Origin: Abyssibius alkaniclasticus
GTDB lineage: Bacteria; Pseudomonadota; Alphaproteobacteria; Rhodobacterales; Rhodobacteraceae
Length of the DNA: 64,000 nt
Assembly: GCF_020447305.1 (NCBI RefSeq)
Contig: NZ_CP095732.1
Location: forward strand, 62,001 to 126,000
Direction: 5' to 3'
Below the pieces are notes generated by a model. It made no database searches. It saw nothing but the letters and a program-made list of their open reading frames with translations, and was not told where the DNA came from. Positions 15,197 to 24,362 of the stretch are shown here, in pieces; the stretch's first letter is position 1; the number at the start of each line of letters is the position of its first letter. The translations under genes were made by a program, and so were the position numbers.

Positions 15197-16298
15197 GCTT
15201 CGGGCGGCTGGGCGTTGCGCGTGCCAGCCGCCGTAATTTGCGCAAGCTGCGGCTGATGATGAAGTTCAGCACGATCGCGAAGAATGCGTAAATGAGCCCG
15301 AGAACGGCAAAGACCAGTTCCGCAACCTCGTCAGACCAGCGCACGATTGCCCGAAATACCCGGTTTTTACCCAGTAGCGACAAATACCCGCTCGATTTGT
15401 TGGCAACCGCCCCGGTTAGCGATGCAAGCCGGGCTGAATCCGAAACATCGTCGACATAGCCAACAAGATGTAGCGTTTGCGGTATCCCGACGCGGTCACT
15501 TACTTTGCTCATATTATCCACCAACCGCGCAATCGGTTGAATTTCATTGCGCCGAATGGCGCGAGGGACATCATCCAGGAACCTTGTCACGGAGGTTTTG
15601 GCAAGAACCGACCAATCGACCGCACGCGAAAACGCGCCGCGTATCATTCGCATCAGGCCCGGCGTTATCCGGCCAAGGCTCTTGGCCAGTTTCAATATTG
15701 ACGTTCCGGCTTTGAGTGTCGCCGATGTGCCGCCCGTTATCGGGATAATGACAACCGCGCTTACGCCAACCAGTGCCAGAACAAGGTCAAACTGATCAAC
15801 TTCATAGCCAAGCACATAATTCGAGCTTTCGAAGATGAGCGTGGAAATGTCGCCCACTGGCGTAAGATCTATCGGCAGGCGGCACAGAAGTGCGACAGAC
15901 AGCTCGCATGACGAACTGTCCCAAGCGCATGATACACAGGCCCAGCTTGCCGCCAATATGCCGGAATCCTCGGCATCAGCCGCGCGCAGCCTTGCGCGGC
16001 CCTCATCGGTTATCCCAAATCCGTTTTCCGCCATCACATCGACAACCGATTGAATTACAACCCAGTTCCGCGGTTCGCTTTCGAGCAGCGCCATCAGATG
16101 CGCTTCGATCTCTGGTTGCGTATATTCACGGGCAATGGCCGCATTCATCGTTGCCTGAATTTCCGATGCTCCAAGATCGATCAGCCGCGCACCAAGCGGG
16201 ATCTGGCTGAACCGGTAAATGCTCAACCCGCTGATCATCAGCGAGAAGATCAATGTCAGCTTCAGAATTACATGTGCCAACAGCTTCAAGAAGAACAC
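15186..16298 (-). CDS. Membrane protein of unknown function
   Basis: 370 residues with membrane helices near 6-27, 172-195 and 325-350. A region with four Cys (121, 124, 131, 139) in a non-cytoplasmic-looking loop between the first two helices may hold disulfides. The start is GTG at 16298; an earlier start is not open. The end overlaps the ettA stop by 11 bases (convergent). I do not recognise a family or an operon partner. Confidence 0.6.
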   Translation of the reverse strand: MFFLKLLAHVILKLTLIFSLMISGLSIYRFSQIPLGARLIDLGASEIQATMNAAIAREYTQPEIEAHLMALLESEPRNWVVIQSVVDVMAENGFGITDEGRARLRAADAEDSGILAASWACVSCAWDSSSCELSVALLCRLPIDLTPVGDISTLIFESSNYVLGYEVDQFDLVLALVGVSAVVIIPITGGTSATLKAGTSILKLAKSLGRITPGLMRMIRGAFSRAVDWSVLAKTSVTRFLDDVPRAIRRNEIQPIARLVDNMSKVSDRVGIPQTLHLVGYVDDVSDSARLASLTGAVANKSSGYLSLLGKNRVFRAIVRWSDEVAELVFAVLGLIYAFFAIVLNFIISRSLRKLRRLARATPSRPKPNA

Positions 16299-16465
16299 TA
16301 TTTACCCCGAAACAGGCACAGTGATGTGCATTTGAGTCAAAACAGCGGCGGCGTATAGGCACCAATAGCAACGCATTTCGTTTCCAGAAAGCTTTTTCTG
16401 CCCGCGGATACTGCCAGGGCTTCGCGTGGTGCCATGAAGTTACCGCAATGCGTTGCGCAGGCTGG

Positions 16466-17659
16466 CTACACGGCCGATCGGCCATATTGCGCCGCCGCCT
16501 GCCCCGCCCAGCGCCCGCTTGCCAGGCATCCGGTGAGCAGGTAGCCGCCGGTCGGGGCATCCCAGTCGAGCATTTCACCAGCCGCAAAAACCCCCGGCAA
16601 GGCGCGCAGTTGCAGGGTTTCATCGACGGCCGCGCAGGCAATGCCGCCGGTTGTCGAGATCGCCTGGGCCATCGGATATGGGCCGGCAAGCGCAAGCAGA
16701 AGCGATTTGAGCAGTTGCGCAAGCGCGGCCGGCTCATGTGGCAGCGGGCGGGCGCATTCTTGCAAAAGCGCCAGTTTTGCTGCGCTTAGGTTGAGCGATT
16801 TGCGCAAGCTGTTGGCCAGGCTGTCGGCCTTGCGGCGCTGCGCCAGTTTATCGATGACGCGCGCAAGCGGCAGGTCCGGCACAAGGTCAAGTTCCAGCGT
16901 TGCGCCCGCGCGCAAGGCCGCCGCCAGCGGATAAATCCCGCCGCCTTCAATGCCCAGCCGCGAGATCACAAATTCGCCGCGCCCCTGCACATTGCCAGCC
17001 CGCAGACCGACAGGCTTGATGGGTGCGCCGAAATGCGGCGCCATAAAGCGGCTCCACGCCCGAAGAAACCCCATATTCGATGGCTGGAACGGCATGATCT
17101 CTACACCCGAATTGGCCAGAATATCTGCCCAATGGCCATTGGAGCCAAGCCTTGGCCAGCTTGCCCCGCCCAGCGCCAGCACCGTGGCGCGGGGGTGAAC
17201 CGCCCGCGCGCCCTGTGGCGTTTCAAAGGCAAATGCCCCGGCATCCAGCCCAATCCATTGCCAGCGCGCACGCGACTCAACCCCCAGTGCCGCGAGTCGC
17301 GCAAGCCAGGCGCGCAGCAAGGGCGAGGCTTTCATCGCAGTCGGAAACACCCGCCCCGTGCTGCCGATGAACAGATCAACGCCAAGGCCACGCGCCCAGT
17401 CTTGCACATGCTGCGCCCCGAAGGCCTGCAACATGGGCGCTAGAAATGCGGGCGGCGTATAGGCTTGCATGAAGTCGCGTTCCGGCTGCGCCATTGTCAG
17501 GTTCAGCCCGGACTTGCCCGCCATCAACAGCTTGCGGCCAAAGCTTGGCATGGCATCTACCAATAGAACTTTACGCCCCGATCCGGCCGCGGCCTCTGCC
17601 GCCATAAGCCCGGCCGGACCCGCACCAACCACCAAAATATCCGGCTTGCTTACATCCAT
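16466..17659 (-). CDS. HI0933/YhiN-family FAD-dependent oxidoreductase (TIGR03862-like)
   Basis: 397-residue flavoprotein. The N-terminal dinucleotide site is VVGAGPAGLMAAEAAAGSG; the segment FGRKLLMAGKSGLNLT and the C-terminal TTGGIACAAVDETLQLR and GEMLDWDAPTGGYLLTG blocks are diagnostic of the HI0933-like (BaiN/YhiN) flavoproteins. The related BaiN reduces bile-acid enones, but the role in proteobacteria is not established. It stands alone on the minus strand, opposite the cold-shock gene, from which it is separated by 237 bases. Confidence 0.82.
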   Translation of the reverse strand: MDVSKPDILVVGAGPAGLMAAEAAAGSGRKVLLVDAMPSFGRKLLMAGKSGLNLTMAQPERDFMQAYTPPAFLAPMLQAFGAQHVQDWARGLGVDLFIGSTGRVFPTAMKASPLLRAWLARLAALGVESRARWQWIGLDAGAFAFETPQGARAVHPRATVLALGGASWPRLGSNGHWADILANSGVEIMPFQPSNMGFLRAWSRFMAPHFGAPIKPVGLRAGNVQGRGEFVISRLGIEGGGIYPLAAALRAGATLELDLVPDLPLARVIDKLAQRRKADSLANSLRKSLNLSAAKLALLQECARPLPHEPAALAQLLKSLLLALAGPYPMAQAISTTGGIACAAVDETLQLRALPGVFAAGEMLDWDAPTGGYLLTGCLASGRWAGQAAAQYGRSAV

Positions 17660-17896
17660 ATCGGCCCCGATCCTGCTGTGCTTGCTTAGGCATCAAAAAT
17701 TCTCAAGTCCAGCATAGCGGCGCCGCGTCGCGCCAAAATGCAATAATGCTTGCTTTTTAGGCAGAAACCTGTGTATGGATTCCTCGCTACGTTATCTCTA
17801 TCGACCCGCTGTCACCTTTTCGGCGCAGTCTTTCGATCTTGCACTGACTGAGCCGAGCTGCCGCATGTTGCGGGCAGCGTTAAGAGGAGACACACG

Positions 17897-18103
17897 ATGG
17901 CCACAGGCACCGTGAAATGGTTTAACGCCACCAAAGGTTTTGGGTTCATCCAGCCAGACGGCGGAAGCAAAGACGTATTCGTTCATATTTCGGCGGTTGA
18001 GCGCGCCGGCCTGTCGGGCCTGCCCGATGGCCAGAAAGTGACCTTCGACCTTGAGTCGGGTCGCGATGGCCGCCAGTCGGCGACCAACCTGGCGCTGGCA
18101 TAA
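17897..18103 (+). CDS. cspA: Cold-shock domain protein (CspA family)
   Basis: 68 residues forming a single cold-shock domain: RNP1 KGFGFI and RNP2 VFVHIS motifs bind single-stranded nucleic acid. An AGAGGAG ribosome site lies upstream of the ATG and a clear terminator follows, so it is monocistronic. The roughly 100-base region before the start could be the structured leader usual for csp mRNAs, but no specific element is visible. Confidence 0.93.
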   Translation: MATGTVKWFNATKGFGFIQPDGGSKDVFVHISAVERAGLSGLPDGQKVTFDLESGRDGRQSATNLALA

Positions 18104-18126
18104 ACGAACACGCCTCTGGGCGATAG

Positions 18127-18152
18127 AGAGCGGGCATTGCCCGCTCTTTTTT
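18127..18152 (+). terminator. Rho-independent terminator of cspA
   Basis: Stem AGAGCGGGC / GCCCGCTCT (9 bp), loop ATT, followed by a run of six T. Confidence 0.9.
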
Positions 18153-18170
18153 CATGCACAAACATGAAAT

Positions 18171-18194
18171 GGGCGCGCCATTTCTGACGCGCCC
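18171..18194 (-). terminator. Hairpin after the glycine-rich gene, possible terminator
   Basis: GGGCGCG / CGCGCCC with a ten-base loop, 30 bases beyond the stop of the minus-strand glycine-rich gene. Only a weak T-rich tail on that strand. Confidence 0.45.
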
Positions 18195-18223
18195 CGCTTC
18201 GACCGTGGAGGGAGATTCGAAGC

Positions 18224-18973
18224 TTAGTTGCTGGCCAGCTGCGCAATCAGCGCCGCTTGCGAGATCGGCAGGTGAACACCGCGGGCATCGGCCCAGATAT
18301 TTTCGCCGCTGACATCAAGGCAACGACGGCCGCCGAACAGATCGCCCGCTGTCATGAAGCGCACGGTGCGGATTGTCAGGGTCGTGTCGACCATCACGCC
18401 GAGAATATCGCCGATCACAACGCCGTTCTGGTCAACCGCACGCTGGCCTTCAAAGGCCGTGGTGTTGCCGATCAGGTTGCAGCCTGCGCCATTGTCGCCA
18501 TGGGCATAGCCGGTGGCCGTGCTTGCAGGGATTGTGGCGCCGCCACCACCCGTGCCTGTGCCAATGTCAACGCCAACCTGGGTGCCGCCACCCGACGTGC
18601 CGTCACCGCCGCCCGTGCCGCCGCCCGTGCTGACGCCCCCGGTCACGCCGCCGCTGCCAACGCCAAGATTGACGCCAATGCCACCGTCACCGCCGGTGCC
18701 GCCACTGCCGCCTGAGCCGCCGATATTCACGCCGACATCAAGACCGCCACCTGAGCCGCCATCGCCACCCGAACCGCCGTCACCGCCGTCATCACCCGAG
18801 CCACCAAGGTTCACGCCGACATTGACACCGCCGCTGCCGCCAAGATTGAGGTTCACCCCGAGCGACTGCGCCTGGGCCGCTGTGCCCAGCAGGGAAACAC
18901 ACGCAAGCAGGTATGCACCTTGCAGCAGGCTGCGACCGAAGATTGGAGCGCTCATTACTTTAGTATGTGCCAT
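18224..18973 (-). CDS. Exported glycine-rich repeat protein with C-terminal PRC-barrel-like domain
   Basis: 249 residues: a signal peptide ending TAAQA (residue ~35); about 110 residues of low-complexity repeats built on GVNLGGSG, GGDGGSGG and GVDIGTGTGG; then a folded C-terminal domain of about 95 residues (AVDQNGVVIGDILGVMVD, two Cys) that resembles a PRC barrel. The repeats alternate V/I-x-V-N/D with glycine runs, as in surface or matrix proteins. AAAGGA eight bases before the ATG supports the start. It faces the exported-protein/LuxR operon across a 290-base gap with a CtrA-like box. Function unknown. Confidence 0.7.
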   Translation of the reverse strand: MAHTKVMSAPIFGRSLLQGAYLLACVSLLGTAAQAQSLGVNLNLGGSGGVNVGVNLGGSGDDGGDGGSGGDGGSGGGLDVGVNIGGSGGSGGTGGDGGIGVNLGVGSGGVTGGVSTGGGTGGGDGTSGGGTQVGVDIGTGTGGGGATIPASTATGYAHGDNGAGCNLIGNTTAFEGQRAVDQNGVVIGDILGVMVDTTLTIRTVRFMTAGDLFGGRRCLDVSGENIWADARGVHLPISQAALIAQLASN

Positions 18974-19139
18974 TTGATATTCCTTTCATGTGTTTGCGAA
19001 GCGGCCCGTATCTGGGCTGGATCGCCTCGATCAGTTGCCTATTCGTCCTATGGGTGAAGGCTAGCACCGGGCGGTAAGATTGTGTTATAGTCCTAAGGTA
19101 TTACGCATGAATATTAGGGCCAAAGTGTGAAGCCGCGCG

Positions 19140-19154
19140 TTAAAGTTGTGTTAA
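19140..19154. promoter_or_regulatory. CtrA-like box TTAA-N7-TTAA
   Basis: Exact TTAA, seven bases, TTAA, followed by C, in the divergent gap between 18973 and 19264. This is the textbook full site for the cell-cycle/motility regulator CtrA of alphaproteobacteria. It lies 109 bases before the plus-strand operon and 166 bases before the glycine-rich gene. Confidence 0.55.
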
Positions 19155-19162
19155 CTTAATAA

Positions 19163-19220
19163 AATCAAACCCAAGGCCGTTTTCCCTTCTATCACAGGAG
19201 AAAAACGGCTTAGCTTGGTT
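19163..19220 (+). other. Long imperfect hairpin in the leader of the LuxR operon
   Basis: GCCGTTTT (19176-19183) pairs with AAAACGGC (19202-19209), and the flanks AACC-AAG and CTTGGTT extend the stem with an internal loop. It ends 43 bases before the ATG at 19264, so it would sit in the mRNA leader if transcription starts near the CtrA-like box. Confidence 0.4.
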
Positions 19221-19263
19221 CAACTCTAGAGAATTTTTTGCAATCGGAAGGAGGGTGAAGCGC

Positions 19264-19614
19264 ATGAAAATCTGGCCTGGATACGCTATGCCCACGGCAC
19301 AGCGCAGCCGGTATGCCTTCGCTTTCATACTACTCGCCTATACGTTGTCAGGCGTTCTTTCCCTCAACCCTGCCGCATTGGCCGCACAAACGAATCGCAG
19401 CCCGGTTGCAATCGAGCTTGGTGCGGCAATGCCGAACGAGCCCTATCTTGAAATCATTGAATCGCTTGGGGATTCCGGGTTTTTGATCGAGCAGATCAAC
19501 CGCACCTGGTTGAACCGCATCCGCATTATTGCCGTGAATGACCAGATTCGCCGCGAAATCGTTATTTCCCAATCGACCGGGCAGATATTGCGTGACGTGG
19601 CTTATGCCCGTTAG
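19264..19614 (+). CDS. Small exported protein, possibly PepSY-like
   Basis: 116 residues: a signal peptide or N-terminal anchor (residues ~14-42, ending ALAAQ), then one small domain whose second half (NRIRIIAVNDQIRREIVISQSTGQI) has the beta-strand plus SxxTGxI ending seen in PepSY-type domains. AAGGAGG lies ten bases before ATG 19264; a GTG at 19255 is too close to that site. It is followed 39 bases later by the LuxR-type gene, so they probably form an operon. Family assignment is tentative. Confidence 0.55.
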   Translation: MKIWPGYAMPTAQRSRYAFAFILLAYTLSGVLSLNPAALAAQTNRSPVAIELGAAMPNEPYLEIIESLGDSGFLIEQINRTWLNRIRIIAVNDQIRREIVISQSTGQILRDVAYAR

Positions 19615-19653
19615 CACCAAAATTTTGACGCGTTTATTAACCAGGACAATGCC

Positions 19654-20205
19654 ATGATCAAAAAGCGCCCCATCAAATTCCGCAAGATCATACGCGGGGT
19701 TCTGATTTTTCAGGTGGTCTGCACGTCGCTGTTCCTGTTCAAGGTGATTGCAGATCTCTTCGCCATTCCGTTGTTCTTTGTGCCCTGGAGCGCGCTTGAA
19801 AGTGTTGAGATCCTGTCGACCTTTGGCATGTTGATCGGCGTTTTCACCAGCTTCTGGCTGATCTCGCTGATGGAAAAGCGCAGCACGCAGGTTGAAGAGC
19901 GTGTGCGCGCCGCCTCGGGCGATTTTCACAACTATATTCAGGCGCAGTTCAATGCCTGGAACCTGACGCCGACCGAAAAGACCGTGGCGACGCTGGTGAT
20001 CAAGGGGTTTTCCAACCACGAGATTGCCGATTTGCGCGGCACGAGTGAATCGACCATCAAATCGCAACTCACCTCGATCTTCAAGAAATCCAACATGTCC
20101 ACGCGCCAGCAGCTTGTGTCATGGGTGGTGGAAGATCTGGTTGAAAAGCTGCCGACCGAGCATCAGCCGGAGCTTGACACACCAAATGGCGCGCAGCCTG
20201 CCTGA
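19654..20205 (+). CDS. Membrane-anchored LuxR-type (GerE) transcriptional regulator
   Basis: 183 residues: two membrane helices (about 13-37 and 48-71), a short linker with helical character, and a C-terminal LuxR helix-turn-helix at about 103-162 ([24 protein letters not shown] and following). There is no receiver or autoinducer domain. The layout implies a one-component regulator that acts from the membrane, perhaps sensing through the small exported protein encoded just upstream. Target genes unknown; the divergent glycine-rich gene is the obvious candidate. Confidence 0.78.
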   Translation: MIKKRPIKFRKIIRGVLIFQVVCTSLFLFKVIADLFAIPLFFVPWSALESVEILSTFGMLIGVFTSFWLISLMEKRSTQVEERVRAASGDFHNYIQAQFNAWNLTPTEKTVATLVIKGFSNHEIADLRGTSESTIKSQLTSIFKKSNMSTRQQLVSWVVEDLVEKLPTEHQPELDTPNGAQPA

Positions 20206-20212
20206 GGCGGTT

Positions 20213-20288
<76 letters not shown>

Positions 20289-20322
20289 AACGCGGCGGAT
20301 TTTGCAGCGGCGCAAGGGTTTG

Positions 20323-22584
20323 TCAAGATGCCTGATGCGCGTCGTCAAAGCGATTGTTGCGCGGGAAGCCGCGCGGTGCCATGCGGCCCGATTTGGCGCG
20401 CGGCGCGCTCCATTCCTCCAGGTCGGTTTCGGTGCGGGTGCGGCCGGCCGGGTCTTTCCAGCTCAAGCCATCTGCACGTGTGAAGGTGATCGCGTCGGAC
20501 AGGCCACCATCTTTATAGGCCTGCAGGCGCACGCCCTTGCCACGCGCCATTTCAGGCAGTTCGGCCAGCGGAAAGACCAGAAGTTTGCGGTTTTCACCAA
20601 CAACGGCAATGCTGTCGCCCTGCACCGGGCGGCAGATTGCGGCCTTCACACCCTCTTTTGTGTTCAGCACCTGCTTGCCGCTGCGGGTTTGGGCCAGGCA
20701 ATCTGCCTCGGCCACAACAAAGCCATCGCCGGCGGTCGAGGCGACCAGCAGCTTGCCCTCGGGTTTGTGGATGAACAGCGCCAGCGTTTCCGCCTCGTTC
20801 GGCAAATCAACGATCAGGCGCACAGGCTCGCCCATGCCGCGCCCGCCGGGCAGGCTGGAGCCGGGCAAGGTATAAAACCGCCCGTTGCTGCCGAACAGCA
20901 GCAGCTTGTCGGTGGTTTCGGCATGGATCAGGAAGCGCGGGCCGTCGCCATCTTTGAACTTCAACTCGGTATCGGGCGCGATATGGCCCTTCATGGCACG
21001 GATCCAGCCCATAGCCGAGCAGACCACCGTGATCGGCTCGCGCTCGATCATTGCCTCCAGCGGCACATCCTCGATTTCGGGCGCTTCGGCCAGTTCGGTG
21101 CGCCGCTCGCCGCCCTTGGCCGCGCGGCCAAAGCTTTTGCGGGTTTCCTGAAGCTGCTCCTTGATCCGCGCCCATTGCAGGCCCTCATCGGCCAGCAGGT
21201 CTTGCAACTCGGCCCGCTCGATCAGCAGCGCATCATGTTCGCGCCGAAGCTCCATTTCTTCAAGCCTGCGCAGGCTGCGCAGGCGCATGTTCAAAATCGC
21301 CTCGGCCTGCACGTCGGACAGTTCGAATTCGGCCATCAGCACGGGCCTGGGCTCGTCTTCGTGGCGGATGATGGCGATCACCCGGTCGAGGTTCAGAAAG
21401 GCGATGATATAGCCTTCAAGCACTTCAAGGCGGGCATCGATCTTGGCCAGACGGTGCTGGCTGCGGCGCAAAAGCACATCGCGACGGTGGTCGAGAAAGG
21501 CGCGCAGAACCTGCCGCAAATCGGCCACAACGGGCGTGCGGCCATCTATCAGCACGTTCATATTCATGCTGAACCGTGTTTCAAGGTCGGACTGGCGGAA
21601 CAGAGTCTCCATCAGCACGGCCGGGTCAACCGTGCGGCTTTTGGGTTCCAGCACAAGGCGAATGTCTTCGGCGCTTTCATCGCGCACATCGCCCAGAATC
21701 GGGATTTTCTTGGCGTTGATCAGCTCGGCGATTTTCTCGACCAGCTTGGATTTCTGCACCTGATAGGGGATTTCGGTAACGACAATCTGCCATGTGCCCC
21801 GGCCCAGATCTTCAACCGCCCAGCGCGCGCGCAGCCTAAACGAGCCGCGCCCGGTCTCGTAAGCCGTGCGGATATTGTCGCGCGGCTCAACCAGAATGCC
21901 ACCTGTGGGGAAATCCGGCCCCGGCATATGTTCGAGCAGGGTTTCGATATGCGCGTTCGGCGCCTTGATCAGGTGCAGGCAGGCATCGCACAGCTCGCCA
22001 ATATTATGCGGCGGAATGTTGGTGGCCATGCCCACGGCAATGCCGCTGGAGCCATTGGCCAGCAGGTTGGGAAAGGCCGAAGGCAGCACGACCGGCTCAC
22101 GATCGGTGCCATCATAGTTTTCACGAAAATCAACCGCGTCTTCGGCCAGCCCGTCCATCATCGCCTCGGCGGCGCGGGTCAGGCGGGCCTCGGTATAGCG
22201 CTGGGCGGCGGGGTTGTCGCCGTCGATATTGCCAAAATTGCCCTGGCCATCGACCAGCGGGTAGCGCACGTTGAAATCTTGCGCAAGCCGCGCCATCGCA
22301 TCGTAAATCGCGCTGTCGCCATGCGGATGAAAGTTGCCCATCACATCGCCGACGATTTTTGCGCATTTGCGAAACGCGCCGGTCGAATCGAGCTTCAATT
22401 CGCGCATGGCGTAAAGAATCCGCCGATGCACAGGCTTCAGCCCGTCGCGCGCATCGGGCAAGGCGCGGTGCATGATGGTGGTCAGCGCATATTGCAAATA
22501 GCGATCGCCAAGCGCCCGGCGCAGGGTTTCATTCGAGGTGGCCGAGCCATCGCGCATATTGGGGTCATCAAGCAAATCAGACAT
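20323..22584 (-). CDS. parC: DNA topoisomerase IV subunit A
   Basis: 753 residues. ParC cuts and rejoins both DNA strands to separate linked daughter chromosomes, working with ParE (not in the window). The catalytic Tyr is residue 130 in AAQRY; the quinolone-determining loop reads [10 protein letters not shown] with Ser91 and Asp95, a drug-sensitive-type residue pattern. Length and the lack of a full six-blade GyrA-box C-terminus favour ParC over GyrA. The tRNA-Ala gene lies just downstream on the same strand. Confidence 0.93.
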   Translation of the reverse strand: MSDLLDDPNMRDGSATSNETLRRALGDRYLQYALTTIMHRALPDARDGLKPVHRRILYAMRELKLDSTGAFRKCAKIVGDVMGNFHPHGDSAIYDAMARLAQDFNVRYPLVDGQGNFGNIDGDNPAAQRYTEARLTRAAEAMMDGLAEDAVDFRENYDGTDREPVVLPSAFPNLLANGSSGIAVGMATNIPPHNIGELCDACLHLIKAPNAHIETLLEHMPGPDFPTGGILVEPRDNIRTAYETGRGSFRLRARWAVEDLGRGTWQIVVTEIPYQVQKSKLVEKIAELINAKKIPILGDVRDESAEDIRLVLEPKSRTVDPAVLMETLFRQSDLETRFSMNMNVLIDGRTPVVADLRQVLRAFLDHRRDVLLRRSQHRLAKIDARLEVLEGYIIAFLNLDRVIAIIRHEDEPRPVLMAEFELSDVQAEAILNMRLRSLRRLEEMELRREHDALLIERAELQDLLADEGLQWARIKEQLQETRKSFGRAAKGGERRTELAEAPEIEDVPLEAMIEREPITVVCSAMGWIRAMKGHIAPDTELKFKDGDGPRFLIHAETTDKLLLFGSNGRFYTLPGSSLPGGRGMGEPVRLIVDLPNEAETLALFIHKPEGKLLVASTAGDGFVVAEADCLAQTRSGKQVLNTKEGVKAAICRPVQGDSIAVVGENRKLLVFPLAELPEMARGKGVRLQAYKDGGLSDAITFTRADGLSWKDPAGRTRTETDLEEWSAPRAKSGRMAPRGFPRNNRFDDAHQAS

Positions 22585-22704
22585 AGATATCGTCTATATC
22601 GGGGGGCTTGTGTGGTCCAGCACAATTCTGCCATAGCTGCGTTGCGGCGCATGGGCAGGTGTGACAGCGTCGCCATGCGCAACGGAAATTCGGATAACGG
22701 GCCT

Positions 22705-23532
22705 ATGAAAACCATTCTCATCACCGGCTGCTCGTCGGGCATTGGCTATGATGCGGCGCATACGCTGGCGGCGCGCGGCTGGCGGGTGTTTGCCACCTGC
22801 CGCCAGCAGAAAGACGCCGACCGGCTGGTGAATGAGGGGCTTGAGGCGCTGGCGCTTGATTATGCAAACGAGGCGGGGATGAAGGCTGCGCTGGCCGAGA
22901 TTTTTGCGCGCACCGGCGGGCGGCTCGATGCGCTGTTCAACAATGGCGCCTATGCCATTCCCGGCGCGGTGGAAGATTTGCCGCGCGATGCGTTGCGCGC
23001 GATATTCGAGGTCAATCTTTTCGGCCAGTTCGACCTGATCCGCCAGGTTCTGCCCGCCATGAAGGCGCAGGGAAGCGGGCGGATCATCAACTGCTCTTCG
23101 GTGCTGGGGTTTGCGGCCTTGCGAATGCGCGGCGCCTATATTGGCACGAAATTCGCAATGGAGGGGATGAGTGATGCGCTGCGCTACGAAAACCACCAAA
23201 GCCCGGTGCATTTCAGCCTGATCGCGCCGGGGCCCATTGCCACGCGGATTCGCGAAAACGCCATCCCGCATTTTGAACGCTGGATAGATTGGGAAGCCTC
23301 GGCCTTGCGCCGGGTGTATGAAAAAACCTTGCGCCCGCGCCTGTATGAACCGGCGACCAAGAAAGACAGGTTCGAATTGCCACCAAGCGCGGTGACTGCG
23401 AAGCTTATACATGCGCTGGAAAGCCGCACACCGCGCGCGCGCTACTATGTCACAACACCCACCTATTTTGCCCGCTATGCCAAGCGGTTTTTGCCCGATA
23501 GCTGGGCAGATGCGATATTTCGCCGCCAGTAA
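22705..23532 (+). CDS. Short-chain dehydrogenase/reductase
   Basis: 275 residues of the classical SDR family: cofactor loop ITGCSSGIGYDAA, the NNGAYAIPG segment, catalytic Ser in INCSSVLGF and the YIGTKFA (YxxxK) pair. Cys-Arg after the second strand (FATCRQQ) favours NADP. The start is the ATG at 22705; the frame is open far upstream only because it runs antisense through parC, and an ATG at 22675 is a less likely alternative. Substrate not predictable; related proteins act on retinol-, steroid- or ketone-like compounds. Confidence 0.82.
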   Translation: MKTILITGCSSGIGYDAAHTLAARGWRVFATCRQQKDADRLVNEGLEALALDYANEAGMKAALAEIFARTGGRLDALFNNGAYAIPGAVEDLPRDALRAIFEVNLFGQFDLIRQVLPAMKAQGSGRIINCSSVLGFAALRMRGAYIGTKFAMEGMSDALRYENHQSPVHFSLIAPGPIATRIRENAIPHFERWIDWEASALRRVYEKTLRPRLYEPATKKDRFELPPSAVTAKLIHALESRTPRARYYVTTPTYFARYAKRFLPDSWADAIFRRQ

Positions 23533-23586
23533 GGCAATGGCGCTGACAAGGGCGCCGCGTTATACTGGGTGTGAAAGGATACTGCC

Positions 23587-23790
23587 ATGCTTCAAGACCC
23601 ACTTTTCATACTGGTCATTCTCGCCTGCCTTGCGGTGTTCGTGGTGCTGATGACCGGCGTTATCGGCTTTGCCCGGGGCGGCGAATTCAACCGCAAATAT
23701 GCCAACAAGATCATGCGGCTGCGCATTGCGCTGCAATTTGTGGCCGTGGCGCTGTTCATGCTGTTTCTCTATCTGCGCTCGTCAAGCTGA
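23587..23790 (+). CDS. HIG1-domain twin-transmembrane protein
   Basis: 67 residues with two membrane helices (about 5-27 and 45-63) joined by the basic loop GGEFNRKYANKIMRLRI, which is the HIG1/Rcf1-like signature (N-x-x-Y-x-N-K-x-M-R-x-R). In mitochondria and some alphaproteobacteria such proteins associate with respiratory complexes, especially cytochrome c oxidase. Its TGA overlaps the next ATG (tgATGg), so it is co-translated with the adenosyltransferase. Confidence 0.82.
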   Translation: MLQDPLFILVILACLAVFVVLMTGVIGFARGGEFNRKYANKIMRLRIALQFVAVALFMLFLYLRSSS

Positions 23791-24362
23791 TGGTTGTCTT
23801 GAACCGCATTTACACCCGCACGGGCGACAGGGGTGACACAGCCCTTGGCAATGGTGCGCGCGTGGCCAAGCACGATGCCCGCGTTGCCGCCTATGGCACG
23901 GTTGATGAAACCAACGCCACCGTCGGGCTGGCGCGGCTCCATGCCAGCGGTGCAGCGGATGAGGCTCTCGCCCGTATCCAGAACGATCTGTTCGATCTGG
24001 GGGCCGATCTTTGCCGCCCCGATATGGAAAAAGACGCCAGTGCCGAATACCCGCCGCTGCGCGTGAATGATGCACAGGTAGACCGGCTTGAAGCAGAGAT
24101 AGACGCAATGAATGCCGATCTGACCCCGCTGCGCAGCTTTATCCTGCCCGGCGGCGCGGCGCTTGCAGCACATTTGCACCTGTGCCGCACGGTGTCGCGC
24201 CGGGCCGAACGGCTGGCGACGGAACTCGCCATAGCCGAAACAGTCAACCCCGCCGCGCTGCGCTATCTCAACCGCCTGTCGGACTGGTTTTTTGTGGCCG
24301 CGCGCATTGCCAATAACAATGGCGCCGATGATGTGCTTTGGGCGCCGGGCGCCAATCGTTAG
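23790..24362 (+). CDS. Cob(I)yrinic acid a,c-diamide adenosyltransferase (PduO type)
   Basis: 190 residues. Transfers adenosyl from ATP to cob(I)alamin to make coenzyme B12. The ATP-binding opening TRTGDRGDTALGNG, the AYGTVDETNA motif and the C-terminal RYLNRLSDWFFVAAR segment are diagnostic of the PduO/MMAB family. The product is the cofactor needed by ethylmalonyl-CoA and methylmalonyl-CoA mutases, consistent with mcd and mcl1 elsewhere in the window. It begins one base inside the HIG1 gene stop. Confidence 0.92.
   Translation: MVVLNRIYTRTGDRGDTALGNGARVAKHDARVAAYGTVDETNATVGLARLHASGAADEALARIQNDLFDLGADLCRPDMEKDASAEYPPLRVNDAQVDRLEAEIDAMNADLTPLRSFILPGGAALAAHLHLCRTVSRRAERLATELAIAETVNPAALRYLNRLSDWFFVAARIANNNGADDVLWAPGANR

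Noticed and set aside
20302-22704. Plus-strand open frame of about 800 codons in front of the SDR gene
   Set aside because: It is the antisense of parC, which shows all topoisomerase motifs; the SDR fold starts at 22705.
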